DNA from: Diorhabda sublineata
Taxonomy: Eukaryota > Arthropoda > Insecta > Coleoptera > Chrysomelidae
Assembly (NCBI RefSeq): GCF_026230105.1
Contig: NC_079482.1
Coordinates: 12,028,001 to 12,092,000, forward strand
DNA length: 64,000 nt
Direction of reading: 5' to 3'
Shown: positions 49,280-62,587 of the stretch, in pieces
Numbering within the stretch: position 1 is the first letter of the stretch
Layout of the letters: every line of letters begins with the position of its first letter
The notes under the pieces: model-generated
What the model saw: only the letters and a program-made list of their open reading frames with translations
Told to the model about the DNA's origin: nothing
Databases searched by the model: none
Position numbers and translations under genes: made by a program

Positions 49280-49552
49280 TCTCTTTCAAACTAAAATTTT
49301 AAATAAAAAATATTATAGAAAAATGGCGTACTATTGTAATAAAAATGACGCTGCCAATCGGCATGTGTCTATTATCGAACAGATGGCGCCAGGGGTATTA
49401 ACAATGGGGGACTATTGGAATAAAAATGGAGATGGAGATCACTGTGACGCTATCCTTCTCGCACTTATTGTGTGTATTGTGTGTGTATCTGTCTCTCTCG
49501 GATTCATTGATTTCTCCATACTTATTGCTGGAAGCGGCCTATTACATCTACA
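49280..49552. repeat. Right terminal inverted repeat
   Basis: Reverse complement of 45777-46070 with indels. GCGGCCTATTACATCTAC closes it at 49534-49551. It also holds a (TG)-rich variant stretch not shared with the left copy. Confidence 0.75.
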
Positions 49553-49947
49553 ACCCTTTTTTTAAAACATCGGATCTTTGTTATTTTGTTCCATTATATT
49601 TCACAAAATTCATTTCTTCTATCAAAATAATTTTCCGTATTGTACTAAGCTTACTTTATCTTTCTGAGAACTATTGAATGGTCCAAGTCATTATCTAATG
49701 CTACTTGCCGTAAACTGGTAAGGGGATTATCTTGAAAGGCTAATAGAACTTCTAGTTGTTTGTTTTCAGTTATTGGTTTTCTACTTTCTTTAGGGAGGTC
49801 TTTGACATGACACGTTTCTCTGAATTTCTTCTCAATTTTGCTTATAAAGGATTGTGGAATTATATCTTGGTTGGAGTATTTATCATTAAATACCGTACAT
49901 ACTTCTCTCTGAGTACCTTTTTTATCTCCACAACCAATCATTATTAG
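49553..49947 (-). pseudogene. DDE transposase, N-terminal half (interrupted gene)
   Basis: On the minus strand 49941-49651 gives a helix-turn-helix region (REVCTVFNDKYSNQDIIPQS, ISKIEKKFRETCHVKDL, LRQVALDNDLDHSIVLRKIK), the DUF4817-like N-terminus of an insect mariner-related transposase family. The next bases (49650-49559), with frame changes, read FDRRNEFCE and NNKDPMF, the family segment that precedes FSDEATF. That motif resumes at 45776 across the inserted element. Together these are one broken gene. Confidence 0.8.
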
Positions 49948-49959
49948 AATTTCAAGACT

Positions 49960-50550
49960 TTTTAAATACGCTTGCTACAATAAACTATCAATCACTTGAC
50001 CGAAAGCCAATCAAGTTTAAATGTCTAAATATTAATATTGATAAGATAACTAAACAAAGTTGGAAGTTGGAAGGTAAGCGATTTCATTACAAGTGACGGC
50101 CTTTACAAAATTTATGTGTGAGTGTCAATAAATACATCAAATCAATACTTTTTCATATAATTAAGAAATCTGTTGAAATTTCATCATTCATATTTGTGAC
50201 ATTTCGCAAATCAATTACATAATGATATGGCTAAATAGATATTTAAAAGACCTTTCAAATAATTTATTATTAAGCCCACATTTTCATTTAAAAATGTTAG
50301 CGACGTCAACCCGCTCACATATACGACATCAAAAATAAAAAAATCCTCACGAATAGCTTGTTTAAAAATAAAAATCGACGGGTTACAGAATTTTTCCTTG
50401 AAGATGCCGATAAAACGAATTTATCCTTTTCATTTGCATCATACTGTATATCGTTATGATGTCAAATTTATTTTGTTTCAAAAACTAGTTCAATTTAAAA
50501 AATTGTTTCGAAAAACAAGGTATGTTAGGAAATAGATATACGACACGCAT
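49960..50550. other. AT-rich spacer, no gene seen
   Basis: Nothing recognised. Confidence 0.35.
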
Positions 50551-50557
50551 ATCCAAA

Positions 50558-50630
50558 GTCGCTGATGGCTCAGTGTAGATACTTTGTGTCTTCAATCTGC
50601 AGGTCCTGGTCTTCGAGTGTGATGTAGGAA
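50558..50630 (+). repeat. tRNA-like sequence, probable SINE head
   Basis: TGGCTCAGTGTAGAT (50566-50580) resembles a pol III A box and GGTCCTGGTCTTCGAGTG (50602-50619) a degenerate B box, at about tRNA spacing. The arms do not fold into a sound cloverleaf and the T-loop is broken, so it is not a functional tRNA. The AT-rich tail after 50630 is compatible with a SINE. Confidence 0.4.
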
Positions 50631-50889
50631 AAATCACTTCTTCAGAATTTTTTAAGAGTACTTACACAACAGAATCGAAAATATTTAGTGATAAAATGAT
50701 AAAAATTTAAAAACTGATTTTTTAGCAAAACAATATAATATTTAATCATATTTATAGAATTGAGTAACAGATTAAATGTAATTCATTTGTGTTTGGAATA
50801 ATTTGAGGACGTAAATGAGAACTTCTAAGACTGAAAAAAATCGCCGATAATGACAAATTGGAACTTGAAAACCCCTATTTTTTCAGCTA

Positions 50890-51390
50890 AAACACAACCG
50901 CTATAAATTACGATAAGGCTAGGCAAATGCCTAAAGAAAAAATCTTAATGATTCATAATCATATAAAAGGAATTTTCGAAAAGTATACTCTGTCAAGGAA
51001 GTCTCACATAGAATTGCGTGAATTATATGATATCATCAATAACAATCTTATTTCACTGGAAACATTGAAGAAAATGTGAAATCTTGGGACCATTTGATAA
51101 TTTATGTACTCTCCACAAAATTTGATAATTCCACACGTGGAGCATGGGAATCTTATACATTTAGAAAGAACGTAGCAAATATTTTTTATATGCACAACTT
51201 TTTAATAGGAAAGTGCCAAATACTAGAAAATCTTGCAAATGATAAGCCAAAAAATATTCCAATAATGCAAAATAAATTTAAAAAATTCTTTGTAAGTGAC
51301 AATGTCTGAAAAATGTTCTTTTAGCAAAGAAAACCATGCTATAAATGCGCTAATTTCTTAATTTGGCCTATCAATCAAATTATAACTGAA
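50890..51390 (+). pseudogene. BEL/Pao retrotransposon gag fragment
   Basis: Plus-strand frames give SHIELRELYDIINNNLISLETL (about 51000-51070), then SWDHLIIYVLSTKFDNSTRGAWE (51082-51150), QILENLAN, and a knuckle-like CSFSKENHA (about 51315-51340). This is the DUF1759 gag and start of the zinc knuckle of BEL/Pao elements. A frameshift occurs near 51075 and a stop at 51307. No protease or RT follows. Confidence 0.75.
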
Positions 51391-51785
51391 ATGAAAAAAC
51401 GGTCTGAACTCTTTATTTGAATTGTTTAAACTCTTCTCACGAATGTTAATATAGAAAATTATTAATTCATAATGGAATAAATTAAATTACGTATCAATTT
51501 CAAACAATTGAGGAAACTCGAACTCCACAAATCTCATCTGATGCGTGCAGTTGATTTTTCGGACTTTTATTATCTACAGCAATAACAGAGATCAAAATAT
51601 ATAAGTTGAATTTTGTGGTGGTTTTATTTATTTCCCAGACGATGAATACATAAGTATTCGAAAGTTCGGAAAATATATATTGGTGTTTCCTTGCCACGTT
51701 CCATTTCTTTAATTTCTTATTTCTTATATCTTTTGATAGGTTTATGTTTGTTTCTAAATATTCTTGATTTTAGGTTTCTTCTGTT

Positions 51786-51810
51786 TATATTATATATATA
51801 TATATATATA
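51786..51810. repeat. Short (TA)n microsatellite
   Basis: About 25 bp of TA repeats. Confidence 0.9.
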
Positions 51811-54800
51811 ACAAAAGAGCTTCAATTTCTAAAATACAAGATACAAGTAAAATACAAACTATAAAAAGTTTGTTGGTATTAAAGATATTATACCCAAGTT
51901 CTCTAATACAATAAACAACCAGCAGAACATTTTTCCAAAAACAGATAATATCAAATTTTTACTTTGGACAGCTTTGTTAAGCAAAGTTATTTACTATTTT
52001 ATGATTGGAGTATCCTTTTATTTCTTTTCGCTTGAGTAAAAATTGGCAAAGTGATAAATCACCTTTGAATGTGAAATGGAAATTATTCTTACAATTCCAT
52101 TTCTTAAAATATTCTGTCCTTTTCCTAATTCTATGCAGGTATAAATACTATCTTATTTTGTAAGCAAGAAAGTAATTTATATTTTAAAGAGATAAAACTT
52201 TACTACAATAACGCAGTCTGTGGCGTACTTTGTAGGTAAAATCATAGTATTGCTCATGTCTTTTCCAAAATATGTATTTTATATTTGCATATATGTATGA
52301 AAACTTAATTTTTTTAATGTGATTTGATAAAAGGTTGTTCCTAAAATTAAATTAAATTCATAAAAATTGAAGAAACAAAGCAATTTATTTCGACTAAAAA
52401 AATTTGGTAGTGTGCTTATCAAATATTATTCAATGGAAAATAAAAAAATTGTGTACCAATCTTGGGAATTAGGATATAAATTCCACCACTGCGTTTTTGT
52501 TATTATAAAAATAGATATAATTATAAAGTTTGTACAGCACACCCCAACTAAAAAGAAGTTGTGCAGATCTTGAATGTTAACACTATTAACACTATCAGTA
52601 GCGTAAGGACGCACAAATATTCAAAACATTATGAATGAATGGGGTTATTAAAGAACAATCAAGAGAAATAATATACAACGTGTTTATTTGTTTCAAAAAT
52701 AGAAAGAAATAAAAGTTCTATGTGGCGAACTATATTTAAAGTAATAACTGAACTGAATATCTGAAAAAAAAGATACCTCTTATAATAGACATAATTTTAG
52801 CAATTGAAGTGAAATGAGTTATTTGTTACAGGTGTTTCAATAAACTCTCAAGACTTTTCACCATTTAAAATGAGTCAAAAAGGCACATTATGGCGATGGA
52901 GAAGATCACAAAGTAAACTACAAGTTTTGATTGTAAAAAATCAAATAAAGGCTTTAATCATGAAATATTCAAGACAAATTGAATACTTTAGTGACAAAAA
53001 CAGGCCTAATGTATTTGTTGCTGACACCTACATATGTAGGATTACAACGTCATACGTTGAAAAATTGGTCTGACAATTCTATGAAAGGTTGGTTTATGAA
53101 TATTTCAAAATGAGATTGATAATAGTTCATTCTGAAGCCCAAATGGAATTTATTTCGAAACTTTGTTTGATATTTAAGTCAGGTACCAAAGCAGGTAATC
53201 AACAATTCAGTGAATTAAGGTAAATAGTTACGAAAAAACTGATACCAATTCTACCTGCTAACACCATAATCGTTATTTGTGTTCCTTCACTCTGCCTAGA
53301 GTAAGCGTAGCTTTTTTGTTCATTTGCCAAACTTCATTGTTTTGAGTTGATTTTAGAATTTTCTCATCACATCACATTCACTTGATGGTCTAAGCCACAA
53401 CCTGTGCATTATGATAATGCATATCTTGTTTGCTACATTATTATCACATATTATCACGTGTTTTCTTACTCATTTGACGCATTCAAATTCTCTTGGTCAT
53501 TATGTTTGAGTATAACCGTATAGTTGGCAGAGTTTACATTGCGGAACAAAGTTTATTGTACGTGGAGCCTCAATTTTAACTACTATGTTCCGAATTCTTT
53601 TTAAAATATAAATCTTTATTATGTCGTCGCTTTGGAAGAAGGTGAGCATAAAAAGAAATAGGGCTTTTATTATTATGATTATTTATATTTCCTTATATCT
53701 AAAATTCGCTAATGGTACTTAGCCTTGGTATGGTTGATCAGCAAACGTGTCAGCTTCCGTCTGATTAAAATAAATTATGAATTCATCATGTGTAAAAACG
53801 ATAAAAAAACAACTTTAACAAGCTTTTTGTCTTTAAACATGTATTTATATAGTGAATATTAAATTTATCTTTTAAGAATTTTTAATTCATGAGAGGCGAA
53901 TTAATTGGAGTTGGAATTATCATCTCATATTTCAGAGAATTAGGAGGCTCTTCTACTATTACTACTCTAGCTATTCAAACTTTCACAATGATTTTAGGTT
54001 AAGTAATTTTATGAATTTTATCTAGGACCTACAGCTAAAACGTCTTAGTAAAAAATCCTCTTCTCATGTTCAAAACCTGTAGTTTTTTGCTTGAATTGAT
54101 TTTATTTCATTATTGGTTTGTATAATTTAGTTTTAGACGTTATTGCTCAATGTCGCAATTTTTTGCCTTCCTGTACTCTGCAACGACTGCAAAGCTAGCC
54201 ATTTTACCGTTGGAGAGGAAAGTATAGTCTTTTTATCTAGTGGCCAACTAAAGATTCATTCTTTTTTCAGAAACAAACATATAACAATAGCTCACTTTTT
54301 ACTTAGTGTTTTGCGACCTCTCATAATAACTTGCAAACAACTGGATGTAAAATAGCTGGAATTTCAATAAGTATTTATCAATACATAAGAGAAAAAGTTT
54401 ACCATCCCATATTCATATATACATATAGCATGTGTTTTTCTAATTAATTTATTTTAAAAAAGTTTGTGCCAAAAAGAATTTCGAGAGACTTCACTTTCTT
54501 AATTGATACAAGTACACCGAACCCATAAACAAAAGTAGATTTTATTGGAATAATATATTAATTGACATGTTTCTATTAGATCCTAAAATAAAACCTATAG
54601 AATTAGAAGCTAAACATCATAATCAGATATTGAGGATTATATATTTGATTTTACTTTTCTAATATGCAGCACTATAACTATTCTTAAATACGAAAAATTC
54701 TACATTACACGTGCTAGAACGTGAAATATCAAATATTTAGATAGTTCAAAATTTACTGCAATGGTGAGTTCTTTGTAAACAAAATCATACTTAATATTTT

Positions 54801-57800
54801 CAAAATGATACCTCCACTTTCGAATATTTTCAATTGACCGTATTAAATACCCCTTTACCGTTGGGGGGATGGTCCTACCCTCAATAGTGGGGATAACTTC
54901 CTCATCCATACTCCCTAGGCTTGTCCAAAAATGGATTCAGAACCTAAAAACTATTGGTAGTGTCAATTAGGTGTAGTGCATCTTTGCTGAGTTAAAGTTT
55001 TTTGGCATTAGATATTTTAGGGTTTGTTAGAAACAAGGACTTAACGTTTAAGTGGAGAAAAAATGTAAGTAGAAAGTAATAGCTTTTATTATATTGAAAT
55101 AATTTTCAAATTATTTTCTTATTTCCTAATTAAACATAAAGATTTTTTGCGCTGGATAATATTTTTAGATGAGGCCACTTTTGAATTTGAAGCTTTAATG
55201 ATGTCATAAATTATCAATTGTTTATCTGAAAATAATCTTAACAACAATGTCTAATAACTTTTATAATAAACATTTATTTATATAGAGAAACCGTTTACCC
55301 CAATAATAAGAATAAGAAAAATCGCATAAATAAACGAGATTTAATTTAAGAATGCACATAAATGAAAATTTTAATGAATTTAGGTAGCGTTTCTCCAGAC
55401 ACTGATTAATTTTTAACTTCAGTTTAATCGGTTATAATAAAAGTTTTTGTGAAATTCGATAGCCTCATATTTCTCAAACTCAGTAATAAGAAGGTATAAA
55501 TCTTTCTAAAGTATTCTTGTTAATGATATCATTTTCGGAAAATAAAAATGATAATTGTTCAACGGAAAAATACTATTACCTAATAATCTTGAGTCCACCC
55601 ATTTTCTCATAATTTTTTATTTTCCAAAAATATATTGATAGCTATATTTTACATTCTTACTCGATAGTATTTGAAATAATTCCCAATAATCTATACATAG
55701 AACTATTTTTCCACTGTTTTTCAAATTACATAAAGAGAGACTTAAAAAAGAGAAATTGGGCCTTTCATAGGTTCGTAGTGAAATTTTATACATCATACAA
55801 AAGTCATATATAGGTACTTGAAATCGCATTCTTTCTCAAAGGATTTGTTATTATTCAAAATAAAAGAGTATTAAGAGAATTTAGTATTACAGGAAAAAAA
55901 ATAATATAATTAATTTGGAGGTGAAGTAAACTATATATACTTCGACATGAAAAAAATATGTTAATTCCACTTTAACTATTTTAAATAAATGAATCTAGTT
56001 ATGTATAATCTACTTTTTTCATGTTCATAAGGAGTACTAACATATTGAAAATAAGACAAATTATGGCACTGTTTTTTCAAATTTTTCCAGGGTAAGCCAA
56101 TAAAAAATGCTTCTGGTTTCAAATACTAAAGGGGCCAAATAATAGTTAGTGCATGATACATCTATTCTCTACCTTATAGTTCCTAATGACAGGACCGGTT
56201 TGAAAATCGTTTCATTAAAGCAAAATTGATTTCGAATATTTATAGCCTGAAAATAACGTAAAGTACCTATACCATAGTATTCTTTCTATTATCATGGAAC
56301 TAAGGATTTTTCGATTTTTTCCACGTCATGAACTATATTTTTATATAATTGGAACCAATCTCTATTTTCATCTTTTTGTCTTTTCCTATATTATCTATAT
56401 ATTTTTTCTTTTCGTTTGTTGTGCGTTTCTCTAATTTTCTCTTCTGTTTCTTCCTATATTTCTCTTCCTATTTCTATTTCCTCTTTTCCACTTTCCTGCT
56501 ATCTTTTATATTTCTTTCTCCTCTCTTGAACATATACTTTCATATAATACAACATATAATTTCCACTTCATTAGATGTCCACAAAATATTTTTTGTATTA
56601 GTGTAAGTACATTATTTGCTTATATCGGTTGATAATTATATGTTTCATCGACATATTCTATAAAATTCCTTCGAATATGCAAATTATATAGATTTCATGA
56701 AATAATTATTGGGATAAACTTTGTCCTTGAACTTGATCTTGTACCGGTCCTGTAGCACCCTATTCAATTTGGCAAACTATTTCCAAGGTCTATTAGAGTC
56801 TTCAGGGAAGAGAGGGGATCGTTCTGCGCAGGCATATCCAACCCTTAGTTGACTTAGGCTAGGGTAGCATAGATCTATGTGAGGGGTGGTTTGCAGAATG
56901 TTTTGTGGTGGTATATAGAAATGTAAAAATCTTCAAATCAAATTCCGAGTAAAATAAACATTAAATGTGATCGTTATAACAGGTAGGCTTTTATTTTTTT
57001 ATTTATAAAGGTAATCGCTAGATGTTAGATTATTAATATTGGATTTTAAATACCAATTATTCACAAAACTCTTTGAAGTTGCAATATTCTATTTGACATT
57101 TTTTAAAATGCGCACTACAGTTCTCACTTATGAGTTTTTTAGTTTGATATTGTAGCTTGATTTCACTGTTATGCTAAATAATATAATGAAAAAACAGGAA
57201 CTGATTGCTCATTTTTGAGTTTTATGTTGGTTAATTTCGCAGAGATCTTATCAATTAGGAGATAGGGATATCAATCCATAAATATTGAATAATTCTATTC
57301 ATAGGTAGATTGAATGAAAATATAAATCATCATTAATTAGTTAATAAATAAGTGAAAAGCCCTTTGGACCACGAGAAGCTTATATTTGCGTAACATAAAT
57401 GCATAAAACGCATGCGTGTTTTATGAGTGACCTTGGCATTCAGATCAATTTCGCTGCACTAGTTGCCTTGCCCATGGTTGTTGTGTTTCTTATTTCTATC
57501 GATTTCTCTTATTTCGACAACGCACATCTACTTGGGGTAGAAATTTACGTAGAAGATAGGTATGGCGAACTGATAGAAGGGAATGAGATATATAGGAGGG
57601 AAAGCATGCGAATATTGACATGCTCGGCTAATAGTAGATAAAACTAGAAACATTAATAGCGTAGTTAATTTTCTTTTATAGAATGGGTAATAAATATATT
57701 ATAAATAATAAATCAATATTAACTTGGAATATTTTTTCCCTTGAGGAAATCCTAAAGAATTTTAACATTTCTTTAACAATTAATGGAAATGAATAAATAA

Positions 57801-58840
57801 AATGAAGACTTAGTGAATATATAAGTAGAAACTCAAGTATATCTAATAAAAGAGAATAGGGTTTACCTCGATACACACAAATGGAAAACTAAACATTCTT
57901 CCAATATTTCACAGAATTATATCAGATATATAGGAAAAATAGTCATAATAGAGTCAAGAAATAACAGTAGACATTATATCTATAATAGGTTAGTAAATCA
58001 GTAATGAAATTATTTGTAATCAACAAACAATATTTAAATTTTATAGTAACTTTTGTAAATTGAAAAGTCAAATAATACAACCAATAAGATATAATACTTT
58101 TCCATGAGAATAAAAATAAGCAGAATACCAAATGCCATAATATTATCCACAAAAAAGGTATTTGTTTCCAAACATTCTATTACTAGTCCTTAAATTTAGT
58201 AATGAACCTACAATTATTAAAGATATTTCAATCAAAACTATTAACGTCAATAGGTATTAACTACATATTCGCTGTTATAGAAATGAACAAAAAAGAAATA
58301 CAAAGAGAAAACTACAATCATATTCATGATTCTAAATAAAAATTTTCTAATAATAAATACAAATTCAATAGTCTGACAAACATTTCAGTTATATCGAAAA
58401 ACAACATATAATATTTAGAGTCTAAAAAACTAAAAATTGAAACTGACAGAAATTAATTGATTATTTCTTCTGATTTCTACTATTTGTCATAAATTATCAA
58501 TCTGAGAACCAACTCGTTCTTACAGCAAAAATTTCACTCTTTTGTAAATTGTTACTTATTGTTAAAAGAAAGTTTTGGGTCCTCAACATTTGGTTGCCAG
58601 ATTGTTGTCCTTGTTGAAGGATTACGTTTTATAATATCTTGAAAATATAGGTACGGGTACTTTAAAATAAATAAGGCAGGTACATCTGGAACCGGTGCAG
58701 GGTCTACTTGTTCATTGTACCTCATTGATATAATCTTATAGTTGTGATATTATATCCAAAAGTTTCTAGTATTTACCAATATTAACGGCTGTTTGGGCCA
58801 GATATTTCTATAAAATAGTACATTTTAGTAAAACATCTAC
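51811..58840. other. Seven kilobases without a recognised gene
   Basis: Only short ORFs. Those at 52870-53073, 54700-54909 (minus) and 57399-57641 were examined and show no family motif. A 24-bp near-palindrome CATAAAACGCATGCGTGTTT (start at 57402) opens the last of these. A T/C-rich low-complexity tract lies at 56340-56540. Confidence 0.4.
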
Positions 58841-58849
58841 GTATCATCT

Positions 58850-59105
58850 AGAATTAATTGTGAAGCTGTTTACATACTTCAGATATTTAAAATTTATAAT
58901 ATTGAGTAAGAAGTCATCAATATGAAAAAAATAAAACTCAATGAACAAATTATGAAATATAAAAAATCTCGCGTTTAGTTATAAATATTTTAAAACCCTT
59001 AAAACAGAGTCAATACAAGAGCAGAATTTTCAGAAACATTTCTCATAAATATAAACGAGAGAGCTATCGATGAAATAAAGACCCAAACAATTTAAGGGGA
59101 CTTTA
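58850..59105 (+). pseudogene. Penelope-like element fragment 3, strongly decayed
   Basis: AATTGTGAAGCTGTTTACAT (58855-58874) matches the NCDAVYI coding of the other two copies. AAGAAGTCATCAATATG and a later block equivalent to TRxREFxExxHIHKN then KxINDxKD can be aligned to copy 2 over 250 bp. Most codons are altered; there are many stops. Confidence 0.65.
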
Positions 59106-60420
59106 TATATGTTTGTTTTAAGGTTATGGCAGTAAAACAACTAGATATTTTTCAATATATGTTCCAAACTTTAAATTACTTTACTAAATACTTATAAATT
59201 CATCATCGTATAGTTGATGAAAACATTCTCTTATAGATTAATATTCTCAATAAATGTTGTAAGACCAGTTTTTTAGTGTTTTAGTCATTAGTTTCTTGCG
59301 TTTTCTTAAAATGCGATGATTTTAGGAATTTTTTTCTTAATGTATATTACTACTACCACACAAAATAATTAATGGGAGTAAATATTTTGTTGTTTGTTAC
59401 TTCTGTTGTAAAAAATGATATTAAGATTTTATTAGATTTGGAAATTCAATTTTCACTATAATAATTTTGTTTGTCTGAGTCGAGATTATTAACTCTCTCT
59501 TAAACCATTTAAGGGGGTGCAAATTATGAAATTTATTTTTTAATGATTCAATTAGAATTCTGTCCTGTTTAGAATATGTTGAAGATTATGATATGGAGAA
59601 GGTATAAAATTATTAACATTTTCACTCGTATTTCTTCGGAACTTCTTATTTCACAGTTTGAGGATTGAGTATAGTAAATAAGTCAGTTCTCTCCTCGCCA
59701 TTTTGGCCTTGTTGAATATTCAAATTTGTTTTGTGTTTTCGTTACGCTGTCAACATGATTTCTAATTATTTTAAACTTAGTAAATTTTGTGACCAAAAGT
59801 GGTGAGTTATGAAACTTATAATTTATCCACAAGAGATATATACGGCTAATTATCTGAATAAGATAAGCTGAAATGGGTCAATTATAGTTAGGAGTGTGAT
59901 ATTAGAAATAAATAAATAAATGTCAATATATTCGAAATGTTTTGAGGCTGTGGGAGTCAATTTAAATTTTATTAAACTTGTCCAGTTGTTCTTCAGTGTA
60001 AGGATGACTTTACAAAATTAGCTGAAAGAATGAGTTTTGATGCCGAATTCTTAGAATATTTATTTTTATTTCAGTAACAAAAGAATTTTTGTAATATAAA
60101 TCATATGTAACTTTAGATTTAAAATTCTCTAGCAAATGTAAAAATATCGTGCTTTAGGTTTCTAGTTAGAACGAATCTGACATTGTCAAATATTTAGTTA
60201 CGTTGGTTAATTGCATCATTTATATCACAGCAGGTTGAAAGAATTTGAAATTTGTCTTGATTGATCGGTCTTTCCAAAACAGGTATCGATATATTGGATT
60301 TTAGGTGTAAATATGTACAGATTGTAGATCGTTACATAGTAATTTGTTTACTAAAGATTGAATTTGAACACGTTTTGTCGTAATTCTGGTAGTGGGTTAA
60401 CATTAGTTGTTAATATGTTT
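59106..60420. other. Spacer, possibly remnants of the gypsy element
   Basis: No clear motif. An integrase would be expected here if the minus-strand gypsy copy were complete, but none was recognised. Confidence 0.3.
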
Positions 60421-60429
60421 GAAAGTTAG

Positions 60430-61440
60430 CAAATTTCCTCGAGTTAATTTGAAATCATCTCGTCTATATCGTCTAGATTAACTTCATAGAGACTGTTTCT
60501 AATGCATTCAGTCGAGTTCGATGTGAAGTGCGATAACGCATCCGCTACAAGTTTGCCTATTTGATATTTGTTATATTGTAATAAAACTATTTTAGATGAC
60601 AACAGAAAACGCAGGTTCTTAAAGGAAATTATAATCCATTTGGTTTGCGGTTGGTTACAATTTTGAATGATTTTCGGAATGAATAAAATATACCAAAATT
60701 GGTTCAGACAACAATTTGTTGTAATAAAATTGAAACAAAGTCTATAAACTCACACGCGTGTCTCAGTTTTTGTATGTCTCTAAAGTTCTCTCCTCTAGAT
60801 CATATATCATCCATTACTCACTAGAGTACTAAGAAAGAGTAACTAACCTGTTGGCATTCTCGGGCCCAAAATTGCAGTAATCCTCGTTGAAGATCGTTTT
60901 TTCTATAGCTTATTTATTTTGGCGAATCCATGGGTAAGATCTATGTTACAATTTATGAGTATCAAATAATTACGATGTAATTTGTCCATGCCAGAGGTTT
61001 TATAACTGACAAATAAAACAGATGAATTTCATCTAATTTTTCAAAGAAGATTACGAAATTTCAACACATTCTACAAATATATGAGTATTTATAGTCTTAG
61101 CGGTCAATGGTTTTGTGCTACTGCAAATTTTTTAATAAATTTCCTGTAATAACCAATAAGTTCTAGAAACGATTTTATTTCTTTTGTTGTTTTAGATATT
61201 TTTTTCTGGATTTAGTTGATTCCATCAGGAACATGTTATGTATCCTTTTAAAGCAACTTTTTCCTCGTAAATCCCAATTTTTCTAATTTCTATCTTTAGG
61301 TTGGAATCTCGAAGTATTTGAAACATTTTGAGAGGCTAATTGTCTTGGATTTATATGAATCGGAATGAATCGGAAACAGGGTCTTTTGAGAGAATTGCCA
61401 TTATTGCTTGTTGCGTATTTTTCTGAAGTTTTCGCCTCTT
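60430..61440 (-). pseudogene. Ty3/gypsy reverse transcriptase-RNase H fragment
   Basis: On the minus strand: SDSF...MFQILRDSNLKIEI (about 61400-61300, end of RT), then TTKEIKSFLELIGYYRKFIK (about 61190-61130, the segment before RNase H). The RNase H core is weak, then KLVADALSHF (about 60550-60520), the usual end of gypsy RNase H (VADALSR). Frame changes and stops abound. Distinct from the plus-strand gypsy pieces at 1720 and 40400. Confidence 0.65.
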
Positions 61441-62379
61441 AGTAAATAATGAATATTATTTTTCTGCTGGAAATGTGGTTGAAGCCTGATGCTGGAAAAA
61501 TTGTTTTTCCTTTTGATAATGTGATGATCATTATTATGGCTGTCTATATAATAGACATTCATGATAAAACAGTTGGTTGTCGATTAAAATTAACTAAATC
61601 TCGAGTAAGAGAATTTTCTCTATTGCCCGAAATATTTCAAACACTGTTGGCTCGGGAATGTTCATGATTTTTTTTTACTTTTATTTTTGAAAAATTGTGA
61701 TTCGCAAGTGAGAATTTGAAAACGACTAGTTTTCACTAAACGAACCCTTTCGCGATTCTACTTACATGGAGAATTATATTATTGTCTTATTTTATAAAAA
61801 CAAGATTGTGAAAAGTGACTGAGCTGCTATTTAAATTCTACAAATGATTCATAATCGACATATTTTATAAACAATGATTTTTGGGTGCAACAATGTAACA
61901 ATTTATATACTTATTAAATAATGAGAATGTAACTCGCACGACGCAATTTATATAGAATATCATGTATTGGGTATCGGTCGATAATAGTTGTCCAAATAGT
62001 TTTTAGTGTAATCTATATCGGAGAAGTCTATGAGTTATGCCTTATTTTAACATGTCCTCTATTTGTCTGTGCCTTTCTCCCTTAAGTGGGTATGGATACC
62101 TTAAGATTTCACGTGGACCAGAGCTTCATCCATTGTTTAGAAAACATTTTAAGAAAACAAGTATTGGTCATAGATTCTAGCAATGTTAGTTTCCACTACT
62201 AAATTCATGAAATCAGTTCCAATTAATTTGTTCTGTTTTTTCTTTCTTTCAGGTTTTGTTTCATTTGTAAAACTTTCGAATTTCGAATCTAAGAGTTATA
62301 TGAAACACTATTTCTTAATTATCGAAAAAGTTGGCAATGGTTAACCATTCTAATACACATATATACACATATACACCTG
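61441..62379. other. AT-rich spacer, no gene seen
   Basis: May hold more of the gypsy RT upstream region, but no motif could be defended. Confidence 0.3.
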
Positions 62380-62450
62380 AGTTCCGCTAATCCTAACACG
62401 GGTAATTCGAACGTCCGCTTAATTAGAATACGTTCCAGAAATTGTAAATA
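62380..62450. repeat. Possible pogo/Tigger-type terminus
   Basis: GAGTTCCGCTAATCCTAACA followed by GGTAATTCGAACGTCCGCTT and another AATTAGAA resembles the CCGAAC/TAATCCGAAC-type termini of Tigger elements. No opposite end was found. Confidence 0.3.
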
Positions 62451-62534
62451 CCACTGTTTACCAAAAATGTATAAGCCTACTCTATTATTAAATAAAAGAC
62501 TCCTTTAAAATCAAAGAAACTTTTGATAATATGG

Positions 62535-62536
<2 letters not shown>

Positions 62537-62585
<49 letters not shown>
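62537..62585. repeat. (TA)n microsatellite, left flank of the Tc1 element
   Basis: 49-bp TA run ending exactly where the Tc1-like terminus CCGGCCACAAAAATTATCGC starts. Confidence 0.9.

Positions 62586-62587
<2 letters not shown>

Larger units (their letters stand above)
45777..49552 (+). mobile_element. Polinton-like element with terminal inverted repeats, inserted in a transposase gene
   Basis: The ends are AGTAGATGTAATAGGCCGC at 45777 and, inverted at 49552, TGTAGATGTAATAGGCCGC. Similarity runs inward for about 250-290 bp with indels. Flanks AACCTT (45771-45776) and ACCCTT (49553-49558) look like a 6-bp target duplication with one change, the size typical of Polintons/Mavericks. Removing the element restores the order of one minus-strand transposase gene. 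Inside, all on the plus strand: a TATA/initiator, a small ORF present twice, and a decayed protein-primed type B DNA polymerase lacking its palm. At 3.8 kb it is far shorter than the usual 15-20 kb, so it is a deletion derivative or a small related element. Confidence 0.75.

Noticed and set aside
57399..57641. 80-codon ORF with a hydrophobic segment
   Set aside because: No recognised domain, no splice partner and no support from composition; may be chance, so not listed as a gene.
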